From JBQTIY01 sp052387675 (lineage in GTDB: Bacteria > Planctomycetota > B15-G4), in the NCBI GenBank assembly GCA_052387675.1, contig JBQTIY010000002.1:124001-188000 (forward strand): 64,000 nucleotides of DNA. The letters are read 5' to 3'. The position numbers and the translations under genes are program-made. The first letter of the stretch is position 1, and each line of letters starts with the position of its first letter. Positions 25,626 through 32,959 of the stretch are shown in pieces. The notes below the pieces were generated by a model. It saw nothing but the letters and a program-made list of their open reading frames with translations. It was not told the origin of the DNA and did no database searches.

Positions 25626-25877
25626 GTGGTATCAACGCAGGACATCGAAGAGAAGGTCATCGCCATCGTCTGCGAGCAGATGGGGGCCACCAAGGAGAAG
25701 GTCAATTTGACCACCTCCTTCATCCAGGACCTGGGCGCCGATTCGCTCGACACCGTCGAGCTGGTCATGGAGTTCGAGGACCACTTCAACATCAGCATTC
25801 CTGACGAGGAAGCTGAGAAGATCCAGACCGTTGGCGACGCGGTGAACTTCATCAAGAGCAACGCCGGCAACGCCTGA
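25626..25877 (+). CDS. acpP: Acyl carrier protein
   Basis: A small acidic protein of 83 residues that carries growing acyl chains on phosphopantetheine. The attachment serine lies in GADSLDTVELVMEFEDHF, the canonical DSL motif. FNISIPDEEAEKIQTVGDAV completes the four-helix fold. The GTG start is supported by a strong ribosome binding site. It sits between fabG and fabF, its direct partners. Confidence 0.97.
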   Translation: MVSTQDIEEKVIAIVCEQMGATKEKVNLTTSFIQDLGADSLDTVELVMEFEDHFNISIPDEEAEKIQTVGDAVNFIKSNAGNA

Positions 25878-25911
25878 GCGGCCTGCACGGAACGACGAGC
25901 GCATCGCCTCC

Positions 25912-27156
25912 ATGAACCTGCGTCGCGTAGTCGTCACCGGCTTGGGCGGTGTCACCAGCCTGGGCCTGAGCTTCGAAGCCACGTGGGCGGGCCTCAAGGC
26001 CGGGCGCAACGGGGTGGGGGCCATCGAGGCCTTCGACACGAAGGACTTCAAGACGAACTTCGCCGCCATCGTGCGCGGCTATCGCCCCGAAGATCACTTC
26101 GAGCCGCTGGAGGCCAAGAAGCTCGACCTCTTCACGCAGTTCGCCATGCTCGGCGCCGATGACTGCCTCAAGGATGCGGCCATTGATCTGGCGCGCTGCG
26201 ACCTCGAGCGCTTCGGCTGCATCCTCGGCACGGGCATCGGCGGCATTCAAGCCACCGAGGCTCAGCATCTGGATCAGCTAGAGCGCGGCCCGCGCCGGGC
26301 CTCGCCGCACTTCATTCCCAAGATGATGCCCAACGCCATGTCGGGCAGCATTTCCATCAAGCACGGACTGGGCGGCACCAACTATGTGACGAGTTCGGCC
26401 TGCGCCTCCGGAGGCCACGCGCTCGCCGCCGCCTTTCGCACGATTCAGGTCGGCGAGGCCGACTTGGTCCTCTCTGGTGGATCCGAGGCGGCGGTCACGC
26501 CGCTGGCCGTGGCGGCCTTCAACTCCATGAAGGCGCTGTCCACGCGCAACGACGCGCCAGAGCGCGCCAGCCGGCCTTTCGACAAGGATCGCGACGGCTT
26601 CGTGATGGGCGAGGGCTCGGGCCTGCTCTTGCTCGAAGAGCGCGAGCATGCGCTGCGCCGCGGCGCCCGCATCTACGCCGAGTTCCTGGGCTACGGCAGC
26701 ACGGCGGACGCCTTCCACATCACGCAGCCCAAGGAAGACGGTGCCGGCCCGCGACGCGCGATGGATCTGGCCCTCCAGGCCGGCCAGCGGCGCCCCGAGG
26801 ACGTCGATTACGTGAACGCGCACGGCACCTCCACCTACTACAACGATCTGGTCGAGACCAAGGCGATCCACCTGAGCTTTGGCGCGCACGCTAGCCGCCT
26901 GGCCGTCTCGAGCACCAAGTCCATGATCGGGCACCTGCTCGGCGGCTCGGGGGCGATCGAAGCCGCCGTCACCTGCCGCTCGATCTTGGACGGCATCGTG
27001 CACCCCACGCGCAATCATGAGGCGCCCGGCGAAGGCTGCGATCTCGACTACGTGCCCGGCGAAGCGCGCACGCTGACCATTCGCAACGCGATCTCCAATT
27101 CCCTCGGCTTTGGCGGGCACAACGCCTGCCTGCTCTTCGGGCGCCACGAAGCCTGA
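25912..27156 (+). CDS. fabF: 3-oxoacyl-ACP synthase II
   Basis: FabF elongates acyl-ACP with malonyl-ACP. The 414-residue thiolase-fold enzyme has the catalytic Cys in SSACASGGHAL and the two histidines in NAHGTST and MIGHLLGGSG, with the FGFGGHN-like SLGFGGHN near the end. All catalytic residues are in place. The gene follows acpP by 34 bases and is followed almost immediately by a UDP-sugar pyrophosphorylase. Confidence 0.97.
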   Translation: MNLRRVVVTGLGGVTSLGLSFEATWAGLKAGRNGVGAIEAFDTKDFKTNFAAIVRGYRPEDHFEPLEAKKLDLFTQFAMLGADDCLKDAAIDLARCDLERFGCILGTGIGGIQATEAQHLDQLERGPRRASPHFIPKMMPNAMSGSISIKHGLGGTNYVTSSACASGGHALAAAFRTIQVGEADLVLSGGSEAAVTPLAVAAFNSMKALSTRNDAPERASRPFDKDRDGFVMGEGSGLLLLEEREHALRRGARIYAEFLGYGSTADAFHITQPKEDGAGPRRAMDLALQAGQRRPEDVDYVNAHGTSTYYNDLVETKAIHLSFGAHASRLAVSSTKSMIGHLLGGSGAIEAAVTCRSILDGIVHPTRNHEAPGEGCDLDYVPGEARTLTIRNAISNSLGFGGHNACLLFGRHEA

Positions 27157-27157
27157 A

Positions 27158-28573
27158 GTGACGCGCCCCGAGCGCAGCGCCGGCTCGTTGTCCGATCAAC
27201 GCCGTGCGGCGCGGACGCTGCTTGCAGCTCACGGGCAGGAACACGTCCTGCGCTTCTGCGACCAGCTTTCGCCCGCAGCGGAAGAGGCCTTTCTGGAGCA
27301 GCTCCTGGCTCAGGATCTGCCGCGCCTCACGCGACTCATCCAGCAGGTGCTGCAGCCGACGCCGGCGCATGCCACGGCGCGCATCGAACCTCCGGAACTC
27401 ATCGCCTGGGGCGAGGGGGCCGAAGAACTGCGCCGCGACGCGACGGCCCGGCAAGCCGGTGAAGAGGCCCTCGCCGCCGGGCACGTGGCGGCCTTCCTGG
27501 TGGCGGGAGGGCAGGGCACGCGCCTGGGCTACGACGGGCCCAAGGGGCGCTATCCGGTCGGACCGATCACCCAGCGCTCGCTCTTCGCCTACCACGCCCA
27601 GCGCATTCTGGCCACGAGCCGGCGCTACGGACACGCGGCGCCGCTCTACGTACTGACCAGCGCCAGCAACCACGAAAGCACCGTGGGCGCCTTTGAGGAA
27701 GCCGAGCACTTTGGGCTCGATCCTCAGGACGTGCACTTCTTGGTGCAGGGCATGCTGCCGGCCATTGATCGTGCCGGCAAACTGCTGCTGGCCCACGCGG
27801 GTTCGCTGGCGCTGTCGCCGGACGGCCACGGCGGCGCTCTGCGCGCACTGGCCCGCGGCGGCGCGCTGGAGGACATGGAGCGCCGCGGCATTCGTGAGAT
27901 CTTCAGCTTCCAGGTCGACAATCCGCTGTGCCGCGTGCTCGATCCGGTCTTCATTGGGCACCACGTGCAGGCGCGGGCTGAGATGTCCACCAAGGTCGTG
28001 GCCAAGCGCGACGCGGCTGAGAAAGTCGGGGTGCTGGCGCGCCTCAACGGCCGGCTGGGCGTCGTGGAGTACAGCGATCTCGATCCGGCGCTCGCCGCAG
28101 CCCGGCAGCCCGATGGGCAGTTGCTGTACCGGGCCGGCAACATCGCGATTCATCTGCTCCGCCTGGACTTCGTGCGCCGGCTCACCTCCGGCACACTTGA
28201 ACTGCCCGTGCACCGAGCCGACAAGGCCGTGCCCTGCCTCGACGCCGAGGGCCAGCTCGTCCGTCCCAGCGCGCCGAACGCCATCAAGATGGAGCAGTTT
28301 CTCTTCGATGCTCTGCCCTTGGCAGCGCACTCGATCACGCAGGAAGTCGCCCGGCGCGATGAGTTTGCTCCGGTCAAGAATGCCGAGGGCGTAGACAGCC
28401 CCGAGTCGGCCCGCGCCGCGCTCTCCGACCAGGCGCGGCGCTGGATGGCCGCGGCCGGTTTGGCCCTGCCGCCGGGCCCGGCCGAAGTCGGGCCGCTCTT
28501 CGCGCTGGATCAGGAAGAGTTCCTGGCTAATCTCACGCGGAGCCACTTCGGGCCGGTCTTCGACCGATCCTGA
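27158..28573 (+). CDS. Eukaryote-type UDP-N-acetylglucosamine/UDP-sugar pyrophosphorylase
   Basis: A 471-residue nucleotidyltransferase of the UDPGP (UAP1-like) family that makes UDP-GlcNAc or another UDP-sugar from UTP and sugar-1-phosphate. Key motifs are VAGGQGTRLGYDGPKG (nucleotide loop), TSASNHESTVGAFEE, SPDGHGG and FSFQVDNPLCRV. This differs from bacterial GlmU. The start is GTG at 27158, 1 base after the fabF stop. Its place before ddl and dapB suggests it supplies peptidoglycan or glycan precursor. UGP versus UAP specificity is not settled. Confidence 0.88.
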   Translation: MTRPERSAGSLSDQRRAARTLLAAHGQEHVLRFCDQLSPAAEEAFLEQLLAQDLPRLTRLIQQVLQPTPAHATARIEPPELIAWGEGAEELRRDATARQAGEEALAAGHVAAFLVAGGQGTRLGYDGPKGRYPVGPITQRSLFAYHAQRILATSRRYGHAAPLYVLTSASNHESTVGAFEEAEHFGLDPQDVHFLVQGMLPAIDRAGKLLLAHAGSLALSPDGHGGALRALARGGALEDMERRGIREIFSFQVDNPLCRVLDPVFIGHHVQARAEMSTKVVAKRDAAEKVGVLARLNGRLGVVEYSDLDPALAAARQPDGQLLYRAGNIAIHLLRLDFVRRLTSGTLELPVHRADKAVPCLDAEGQLVRPSAPNAIKMEQFLFDALPLAAHSITQEVARRDEFAPVKNAEGVDSPESARAALSDQARRWMAAAGLALPPGPAEVGPLFALDQEEFLANLTRSHFGPVFDRS

Positions 28574-28596
28574 AGCGCAGCGCGAAAGGCGGTCTC

Positions 28597-29613
28597 ATGT
28601 CCTCGCTGGTCGTGTTGGGCGGCGGGCCCTCGTCAGAGCACGAAGTCTCGTTGCAGAGTGCCGGCGAGATGCTGTCCCAGCTTCGCGCTGGTGGCCATGC
28701 GGTGCGTGCCATCCACATCGACCGCGACAACCGCTGGTGCTTCGGCGATCAGAACCAGAACTTCGCCCAACTCGCGGCGCCTGACGGCCCCGGGGCGAGT
28801 CACGAGCGGCTCTCGCTGGAGGCGGCTCTGCAGCGGCTGCGCTCCGAGCGCGCGCTGGTCGTCGTCGGTTTGCACGGCCGTTTCGGCGAGGACGGGCAGC
28901 TCCAGCGCCTGCTCGAGGAGCAGGATCTGCGCTTCACCGGCAGCGGCAGCCAGGCTTCGGCGATCGGCATGGACAAGCAGCTCTCGAAGCTCGGCGCCAG
29001 CAAGGTCGGTGCCCGCTGCGCGAGTCACGAACTCGTGGAGTCCGGCAAGCCGTCCGTCCAGCGGCTGCTCAAGACCGTAGGCCTGCCTTGCGTCGTGAAG
29101 CCGGCGGCGGGGGGCTCAAGCGTGGGTGTGTCGCGAGTGCGCGAGGAGGCGGAACTTGCGCCGGCCATCTTGCGGGCGCGCGCCGAGGATCCGGCCGGCC
29201 GCGTCTTGGTGGAATCCTGGATCGAGGGCACCGAGGTCACGTGTGCTGTGCTGCGCTACCAGGGCCAAGTGCGCACCTTGCCGCTGGTGGCCATCCGCCC
29301 GGCCTCGGGGCACTTCTACGACTATCAGGCCAAATACCTCGCCGACGACACGCAGCTTGAGTGCCCGGCCAAGCTGCCCGAAGCCACGTGCCTTGAGATC
29401 GAGACCGTCAGTGCGGCGCTCTTTGCGGCCCTGGAACTGCGCGGCGTGGCGCGCGTGGACTTCATCGTGGCCACCGAGAACCACGCGCCGATCTTCCTCG
29501 AGGTCAACACGCTGCCCGGTTTCACCTCGCACAGTCTCGTGCCGCGCGCGGCGCTCACGGCCGGGCTTTCGCGGCTCGACGTGCTGCACGCCCTGCTGGC
29601 CGATCCTTCGTGA
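28597..29613 (+). CDS. ddl: D-alanine--D-alanine ligase
   Basis: This ATP-grasp enzyme joins two D-Ala for the peptidoglycan stem peptide. The 338-residue protein shows GGPSSEHEVSLQSA at the N-terminus, VVGLHGRFGEDG, VVKPAAGGSSVGVSRV, and the C-terminal EVNTLPGFTSHSLVP. All are standard Ddl motifs. It starts 23 bases after the pyrophosphorylase gene, and its stop shares GTGA with dapB. Its presence argues that the organism builds a peptidoglycan wall. Confidence 0.96.
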   Translation: MSSLVVLGGGPSSEHEVSLQSAGEMLSQLRAGGHAVRAIHIDRDNRWCFGDQNQNFAQLAAPDGPGASHERLSLEAALQRLRSERALVVVGLHGRFGEDGQLQRLLEEQDLRFTGSGSQASAIGMDKQLSKLGASKVGARCASHELVESGKPSVQRLLKTVGLPCVVKPAAGGSSVGVSRVREEAELAPAILRARAEDPAGRVLVESWIEGTEVTCAVLRYQGQVRTLPLVAIRPASGHFYDYQAKYLADDTQLECPAKLPEATCLEIETVSAALFAALELRGVARVDFIVATENHAPIFLEVNTLPGFTSHSLVPRAALTAGLSRLDVLHALLADPS

Positions 29614-30308
29614 CCGACCGGCCGGCGCCGACGCCTCTGCGCCTCGTCCTGGCCGGCGCTGATGGACGCATGGGCCAACTCTGCGTGGAGGGCCTGCGCG
29701 GGCTGTCCGATTTCGTGCTGGCGGGTCGGCTGGTGCGCGGCAGCGATGTTGGCACCGTGCTAAGCGAGGCACGCCCCGCTGTGCTCTTGGACTTTACGCG
29801 CGCCGACGCGAGCCCAGGGCTTGCCAAGGCTGCGCTGGAACGCGGCATCTCGCCGGTCATCGGGACGAGCGGACTCGGCGAGGCGGAGGTCGGGCAACTG
29901 GCCGAAGCCTGCCAGCGCGCTCAGGTAGGGGGGCTGCTGGTGCCCAATTTCTCGCTCGGCGCCGTGCTGCAGATGCGCTTCGCCGCCCAGGCCTCGCGCT
30001 ATCTCGCCTGCACGGCGATTCGCGAACGCCATCACCTTGGGAAGCGCGATCAGCCCTCGGGCACGGCCCTCGCCACCGCGCGACGCGTGGCCGAGGCCGG
30101 CGGCTGCGCGGCGCCGCCGATTCAGAGTGAGCGTCTGCAGCACGTCGTGGCCGAACAGGACGTCCTCTTCGCCTCGCTCGGCGAGCGACTCGAACTACAG
30201 CATGCCGTGAGCGACCGCCGCGCCTACTGGCCCGGCATCGTGCTCGCCCTGCGGCGTGTGCGCGGGCTACGCGGCTTGGTCGTCGGCCTGGACGCGCTCC
30301 TCGACTGA
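29610..30308 (+). CDS. dapB: 4-hydroxy-tetrahydrodipicolinate reductase
   Basis: DapB is the NAD(P)H reductase of the lysine/diaminopimelate pathway. The protein has the Rossmann loop GADGRMG, IGTSG, NFSLGAVLQM and the catalytic block ERHHLGKRDQPSGTA (His pair, Lys and substrate-binding SGT). At 232 residues it is shorter than the usual 250-270. The GTG start overlaps ddl. Together they supply two wall precursors, D-Ala-D-Ala and meso-diaminopimelate. Confidence 0.93.
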   Translation: MTDRPAPTPLRLVLAGADGRMGQLCVEGLRGLSDFVLAGRLVRGSDVGTVLSEARPAVLLDFTRADASPGLAKAALERGISPVIGTSGLGEAEVGQLAEACQRAQVGGLLVPNFSLGAVLQMRFAAQASRYLACTAIRERHHLGKRDQPSGTALATARRVAEAGGCAAPPIQSERLQHVVAEQDVLFASLGERLELQHAVSDRRAYWPGIVLALRRVRGLRGLVVGLDALLD

Positions 30309-30365
30309 CGATCCGGCTGCTATCATCGCCCGCCAGCGCCGGCCAAGCGCTGCGCCTGCGGGCGG

Positions 30366-30453
<88 letters not shown>

Positions 30454-30455
30454 CG

Positions 30456-30722
30456 TCACAACGCTGGGTCGTTGTCTTCGTCGAGTTCGCCGGCCTCCTG
30501 GGCCGCGTTGAGTTCATCGGCGCGTGAGCGCAGATTCAGCGCGCGGAAGACGAGCAGTTGCACGCCCAGGAAAACTGCCAGCAGGGCCACCACCCAGACG
30601 AAGAGACCGGCGTGCGGGATGAGCACGGCCCCGCCGAGCAGTGGCAGGACGGCGGCCGCGAGGATCAGCAGGCCCAGGAGCAGCAGGCTCGTGCCGGCCA
30701 CGCTCTTCCAGTGCTGAGCCAT
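30456..30722 (-). CDS. Small two-helix membrane protein
   Basis: An 88-residue protein with two hydrophobic helices (about residues 9-31 and 39-60) and an acidic C-terminal tail (ELNAAQEAGELDEDNDPAL). No family is recognised. It fills the space between two tRNA genes and its stop lies 2 bases from the tRNA-Leu 3' end. The hydrophobic pattern supports a real gene, but its small size leaves doubt. Confidence 0.55.
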   Translation of the reverse strand: MAQHWKSVAGTSLLLLGLLILAAAVLPLLGGAVLIPHAGLFVWVVALLAVFLGVQLLVFRALNLRSRADELNAAQEAGELDEDNDPAL

Positions 30723-30786
30723 GCAGAAAGCCGTGGGGGCAGAAAGCCGTGGGGCAAAAGGACGTGGGGGCGGAATTCCGTGGTGG
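30723..30786. repeat. Degenerate 16-base tandem repeat, about four units
   Basis: Units read GCAGAAAGCCGTGGGG, GCAGAAAGCCGTGGG, GCAAAAGGACGTGGGG and GCGGAATTCCGTGGTG. The last runs into the 3' end of tRNA-Val (minus strand). The array lies immediately upstream of the small membrane protein gene, where its ribosome binding site should be. Confidence 0.6.
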
Positions 30787-30856
30787 GCGTGACAGGACTC
30801 GAACCTGTGACCCCCTGGGTGTGATCCAGGTGCGCTACCAACTGCGCTACACGCCC
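30781..30856 (-). tRNA. tRNA-Val(CAC)
   Basis: On the minus strand a 76-base tRNA has acceptor GGGCGTG/CACGCCC, discriminator A and an encoded CCA. The anticodon stem CCTGG/CCAGG holds ATCACAC, giving anticodon CAC (Val, GUG). The D arm (GCGC AGTTGGTA GCGC) and T arm ACAGG-TTCGAGT-CCTGT are normal. Confidence 0.97.
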
Positions 30857-30871
30857 ACGGTCAGGCCGCAG

Positions 30872-30900
30872 AGTATGCGGATCGAACGCGGGCTTGGCAA
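30872..30900 (-). promoter_or_regulatory. Promoter of tRNA-Val(CAC)
   Basis: On the minus strand TTGCCA and CATACT are separated by 17 bases, with the -10 box ending 15 bases before the tRNA. The -35 is identical to that of tRNA-Leu(CAG). Confidence 0.6.
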
Positions 30901-30937
30901 AGGTCCGCAGGACCCGCAGGCGATGCGTCCAGGAGCC

Positions 30938-32287
30938 TCAGCGCGTGTAGCCGAGTTGGTCCATGCGCGCAGCGGTTTCCGGGTCGATGGACTCCTCGCC
31001 CCGGCTGTCGTCACCCCTACGCCAAGCCTCACAGAGAGCGCGCAGGCGGGCCGCAGTTTCTGGCTCGCGAGGCACGAGGTTTTCGTTTTCGGAAAGGTAG
31101 GAGCTTGCGCTCACCTCCCAGAGCTGCTCCGGGAAGGCGGCTCGCTCCGGAAAGGGCTGGGTGAACTTGCGATCGTTGGTGATCAGGAACCAATCGCGTG
31201 TCGTGGCGCCTGCGATCCAGGGCGGCGCGGCCTCGTGCTCCGTCAGCGGTAAGCGAGGGCTGAGGCTGTTGGGCGCGGCGGCCGGAACGGCGAGTTGCAG
31301 CAGCGTGCGCCCCAAATCCCGGACAGCCACCAGGCGCGTTTCCTCGTGACCGGCCGGTACACCCGGACCGCCCAGCCACAGAGGCACGCGCAGAGCCTCC
31401 TCGTAGGCCTGCTCGCCGTGATCCGGGTATCCGGCCCCGAGCGGGCCGGTGCCAGGCGTCGAGTCCGGCGCGCGGCGATGGCTGAAGAGTCCCTCGCCAT
31501 GGTCTGAGGTCACGGCGATGAGCGGGGGCCGCTGACGGACGCGTTCCATTTCGGAGAAGAGGCGCCCGAGCGCGTGATCCGTGAAGCGCACCTGCCCGTC
31601 GTAAGCGCGCCGCCAGCCCGTAAGCAGCGCTTGCTGCGGCGGCGTCGGATGCGGTAGCCAGGGCAGTGTCACTGCGCTTGACCAGCCCTCCTCGGGATTA
31701 GCCAGAGACTCGTGGGCCGGGTCGTAGGGCACGTGCGTGTCCATGAGCTGCAGAAAGAGAAACAGCGGCTGCTCCGAGGGAGTGGCGGCGCTCGTGGCGA
31801 GCGCGCGTTCAACGAGCGCTTCGGCGTCCCAAGCACGCAGCTCCTGCAGATCGGCCAACAGGCTGGCGGTGCTGCTGGCGGGCGCCACGTGATACTCGTC
31901 GAAGCCCCGAGCGAAGCCATTGGTCTGCGTGAGCAACGGGTTGGCCGACCAGCCGACCGTGCGATACCCAGCCGCGCGAAACTGTTCTGCGAGGGCGGGC
32001 GCCTCGTCATGCGCGGCGTGCCGATTGCGATAGGCGTCGCGCCCCGAGAAGATGGCCGCCATGGAGGGCAGGGTCCAACTCGACGGCGCCACCGCACGGC
32101 GATAGACCGCACCGCGTTGGCCAAGCGCCTGCAGATTGGGCGTTAGCTCCGGTGCACCCAAGGCCGAAGTGCGGTCGGCCCGCAGGGTGTCCACGATCAC
32201 GAGCAGAATGTCCGGAGGCCGGGCAGCGGGCTCCGCAGAGCAGGCGCCCGCCAGGAAGGCCAGTCCCAGCACGCTCAGCAGCCTCAT
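30938..32287 (-). CDS. Sulfatase-fold lipoprotein lacking the CxPSR motif
   Basis: A 449-residue alkaline-phosphatase/sulfatase-superfamily protein. The signal peptide ends in lipobox LAGAC (Cys16). Metal-site segments are DILLVIVDTLRAD (Asp33), LMDTHVPYDP, and TSDHGEGL. Where sulfatases have the formylglycine motif CxPSR, this protein reads WTLPSM, with Thr72 in place of Cys. That is typical of phosphodiesterase/phosphoglycerol-transferase-like relatives, so the product may cleave or transfer a phosphate ester at the cell surface. The ATG at 32287 is chosen because it begins the signal peptide; the frame remains open upstream without coding character. Confidence 0.82.
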   Translation of the reverse strand: MRLLSVLGLAFLAGACSAEPAARPPDILLVIVDTLRADRTSALGAPELTPNLQALGQRGAVYRRAVAPSSWTLPSMAAIFSGRDAYRNRHAAHDEAPALAEQFRAAGYRTVGWSANPLLTQTNGFARGFDEYHVAPASSTASLLADLQELRAWDAEALVERALATSAATPSEQPLFLFLQLMDTHVPYDPAHESLANPEEGWSSAVTLPWLPHPTPPQQALLTGWRRAYDGQVRFTDHALGRLFSEMERVRQRPPLIAVTSDHGEGLFSHRRAPDSTPGTGPLGAGYPDHGEQAYEEALRVPLWLGGPGVPAGHEETRLVAVRDLGRTLLQLAVPAAAPNSLSPRLPLTEHEAAPPWIAGATTRDWFLITNDRKFTQPFPERAAFPEQLWEVSASSYLSENENLVPREPETAARLRALCEAWRRGDDSRGEESIDPETAARMDQLGYTR

Positions 32288-32291
32288 GAAG

Positions 32292-32309
32292 GCCCAGGGC
32301 CACCTGGGC
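32292..32309. repeat. Short palindrome upstream of the sulfatase-fold gene
   Basis: GCCCAGG and CCTGGGC form a perfect 7-base stem around a 4-base loop, 5 bases upstream of the minus-strand start codon. It could hide the ribosome binding site or serve as an operator in the divergent gap. Confidence 0.3.
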
Positions 32310-32398
32310 TGGCTGCCAAGCTCCGCAAATCGGCTGAAGTTCACCGCAGCGCTGGCCGAAAGAGGGGGCTGAGTCCCCATTCCAGGAGATCTGATTCC

Positions 32399-32854
32399 AT
32401 GCGTCTGCTCACCTCGCTTTCGATTGCCATTCTCTCCGGCCTCATGCTGGCGCCCGTCGTCTCGGCCCAGAATGGTGCCCCGATTCGTCACGCCAACGCA
32501 AAGGCCAAGCTGACCGCTGCGGTTCAGGCCAGTGAGGCGCGCAAGATTCAGAGCGCCCGCTTCCAGGCCTACCAGAAGTCGCGCCAGTCCGCCGAGGCCA
32601 GCCTGTCGGCCGCCAAGAACCTGGCCATGCTTCGCAAGGCGCCCAAGCTCATGGCCGCGTTCAAGGCCGAACTCAAGAAGCGTGCCGCGCCTGCGGTGGC
32701 TCCGGCCAAGGCCGGTCAGCCCCGTCTGGACGGCGCGCCCGGCCAGTTGGGCAAGCCGCGCGCTGATGGTCCCGGCGCCAAGCTGAAGGCCTCCAAGGCG
32801 AAGGCGGCCAAGAAGCCGCTCAAGGCCAAGCCGGCCGGCGCTCCCCGCGGCTGA
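32399..32854 (+). CDS. Secreted Lys/Ala-rich basic protein, histone H1-like tail
   Basis: A 151-residue protein with a clean signal peptide (MRLLTSLSIAILSGLMLAPVVSAQ). The mature part is strongly basic: an N-terminal helical half (KAKLTAAVQASEARK..., LAMLRKAPKLMAAFKAELKKR) and a C-terminal half of Ala, Lys and Pro repeats (AKLKASKAKAAKKPLKAK) that looks like the tail of histone H1. AGGAG lies 10 bases before the ATG. It is divergent from the sulfatase-fold lipoprotein. No family is recognised; binding of anionic polymers is an inference from charge. Confidence 0.75.
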   Translation: MRLLTSLSIAILSGLMLAPVVSAQNGAPIRHANAKAKLTAAVQASEARKIQSARFQAYQKSRQSAEASLSAAKNLAMLRKAPKLMAAFKAELKKRAAPAVAPAKAGQPRLDGAPGQLGKPRADGPGAKLKASKAKAAKKPLKAKPAGAPRG

Positions 32855-32914
32855 GCCCCCAGGCCAGTCTGACTCGGCAGGGGACCACGCCTCCGCCTGA
32901 CCGATCAGTTGCTC

Positions 32915-32955
32915 CTGCGCCCCCTGCATTCCCAGTCGGAGTGCAGGGGGCGCAG
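32915..32955. terminator. Bidirectional terminator hairpin
   Basis: CTGCGCCCCCTGCA (32915-32928) and TGCAGGGGGCGCAG (32942-32955) form a perfect 14-base-pair stem with a 13-base loop, placed between two convergent genes. No U run follows on either strand, so the hairpin alone, or with Rho, would have to stop transcription. Confidence 0.65.
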
Positions 32956-32959
32956 CGAC

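Noticed and set aside
26969..28546. 525-residue minus-strand ORF opposite fabF and the pyrophosphorylase
   Set aside because: Arg/Gly/Gln-rich with no recognisable domain; both plus-strand genes have complete catalytic motifs.
30938..32287. Annotation as an arylsulfatase
   Set aside because: The formylglycine motif CxPSR is absent.
32288..32929. N-terminal extension of the sulfatase-fold gene by about 214 codons
   Set aside because: The extension lacks coding character, crosses the divergent secreted-protein gene, and a signal peptide begins at 32287.
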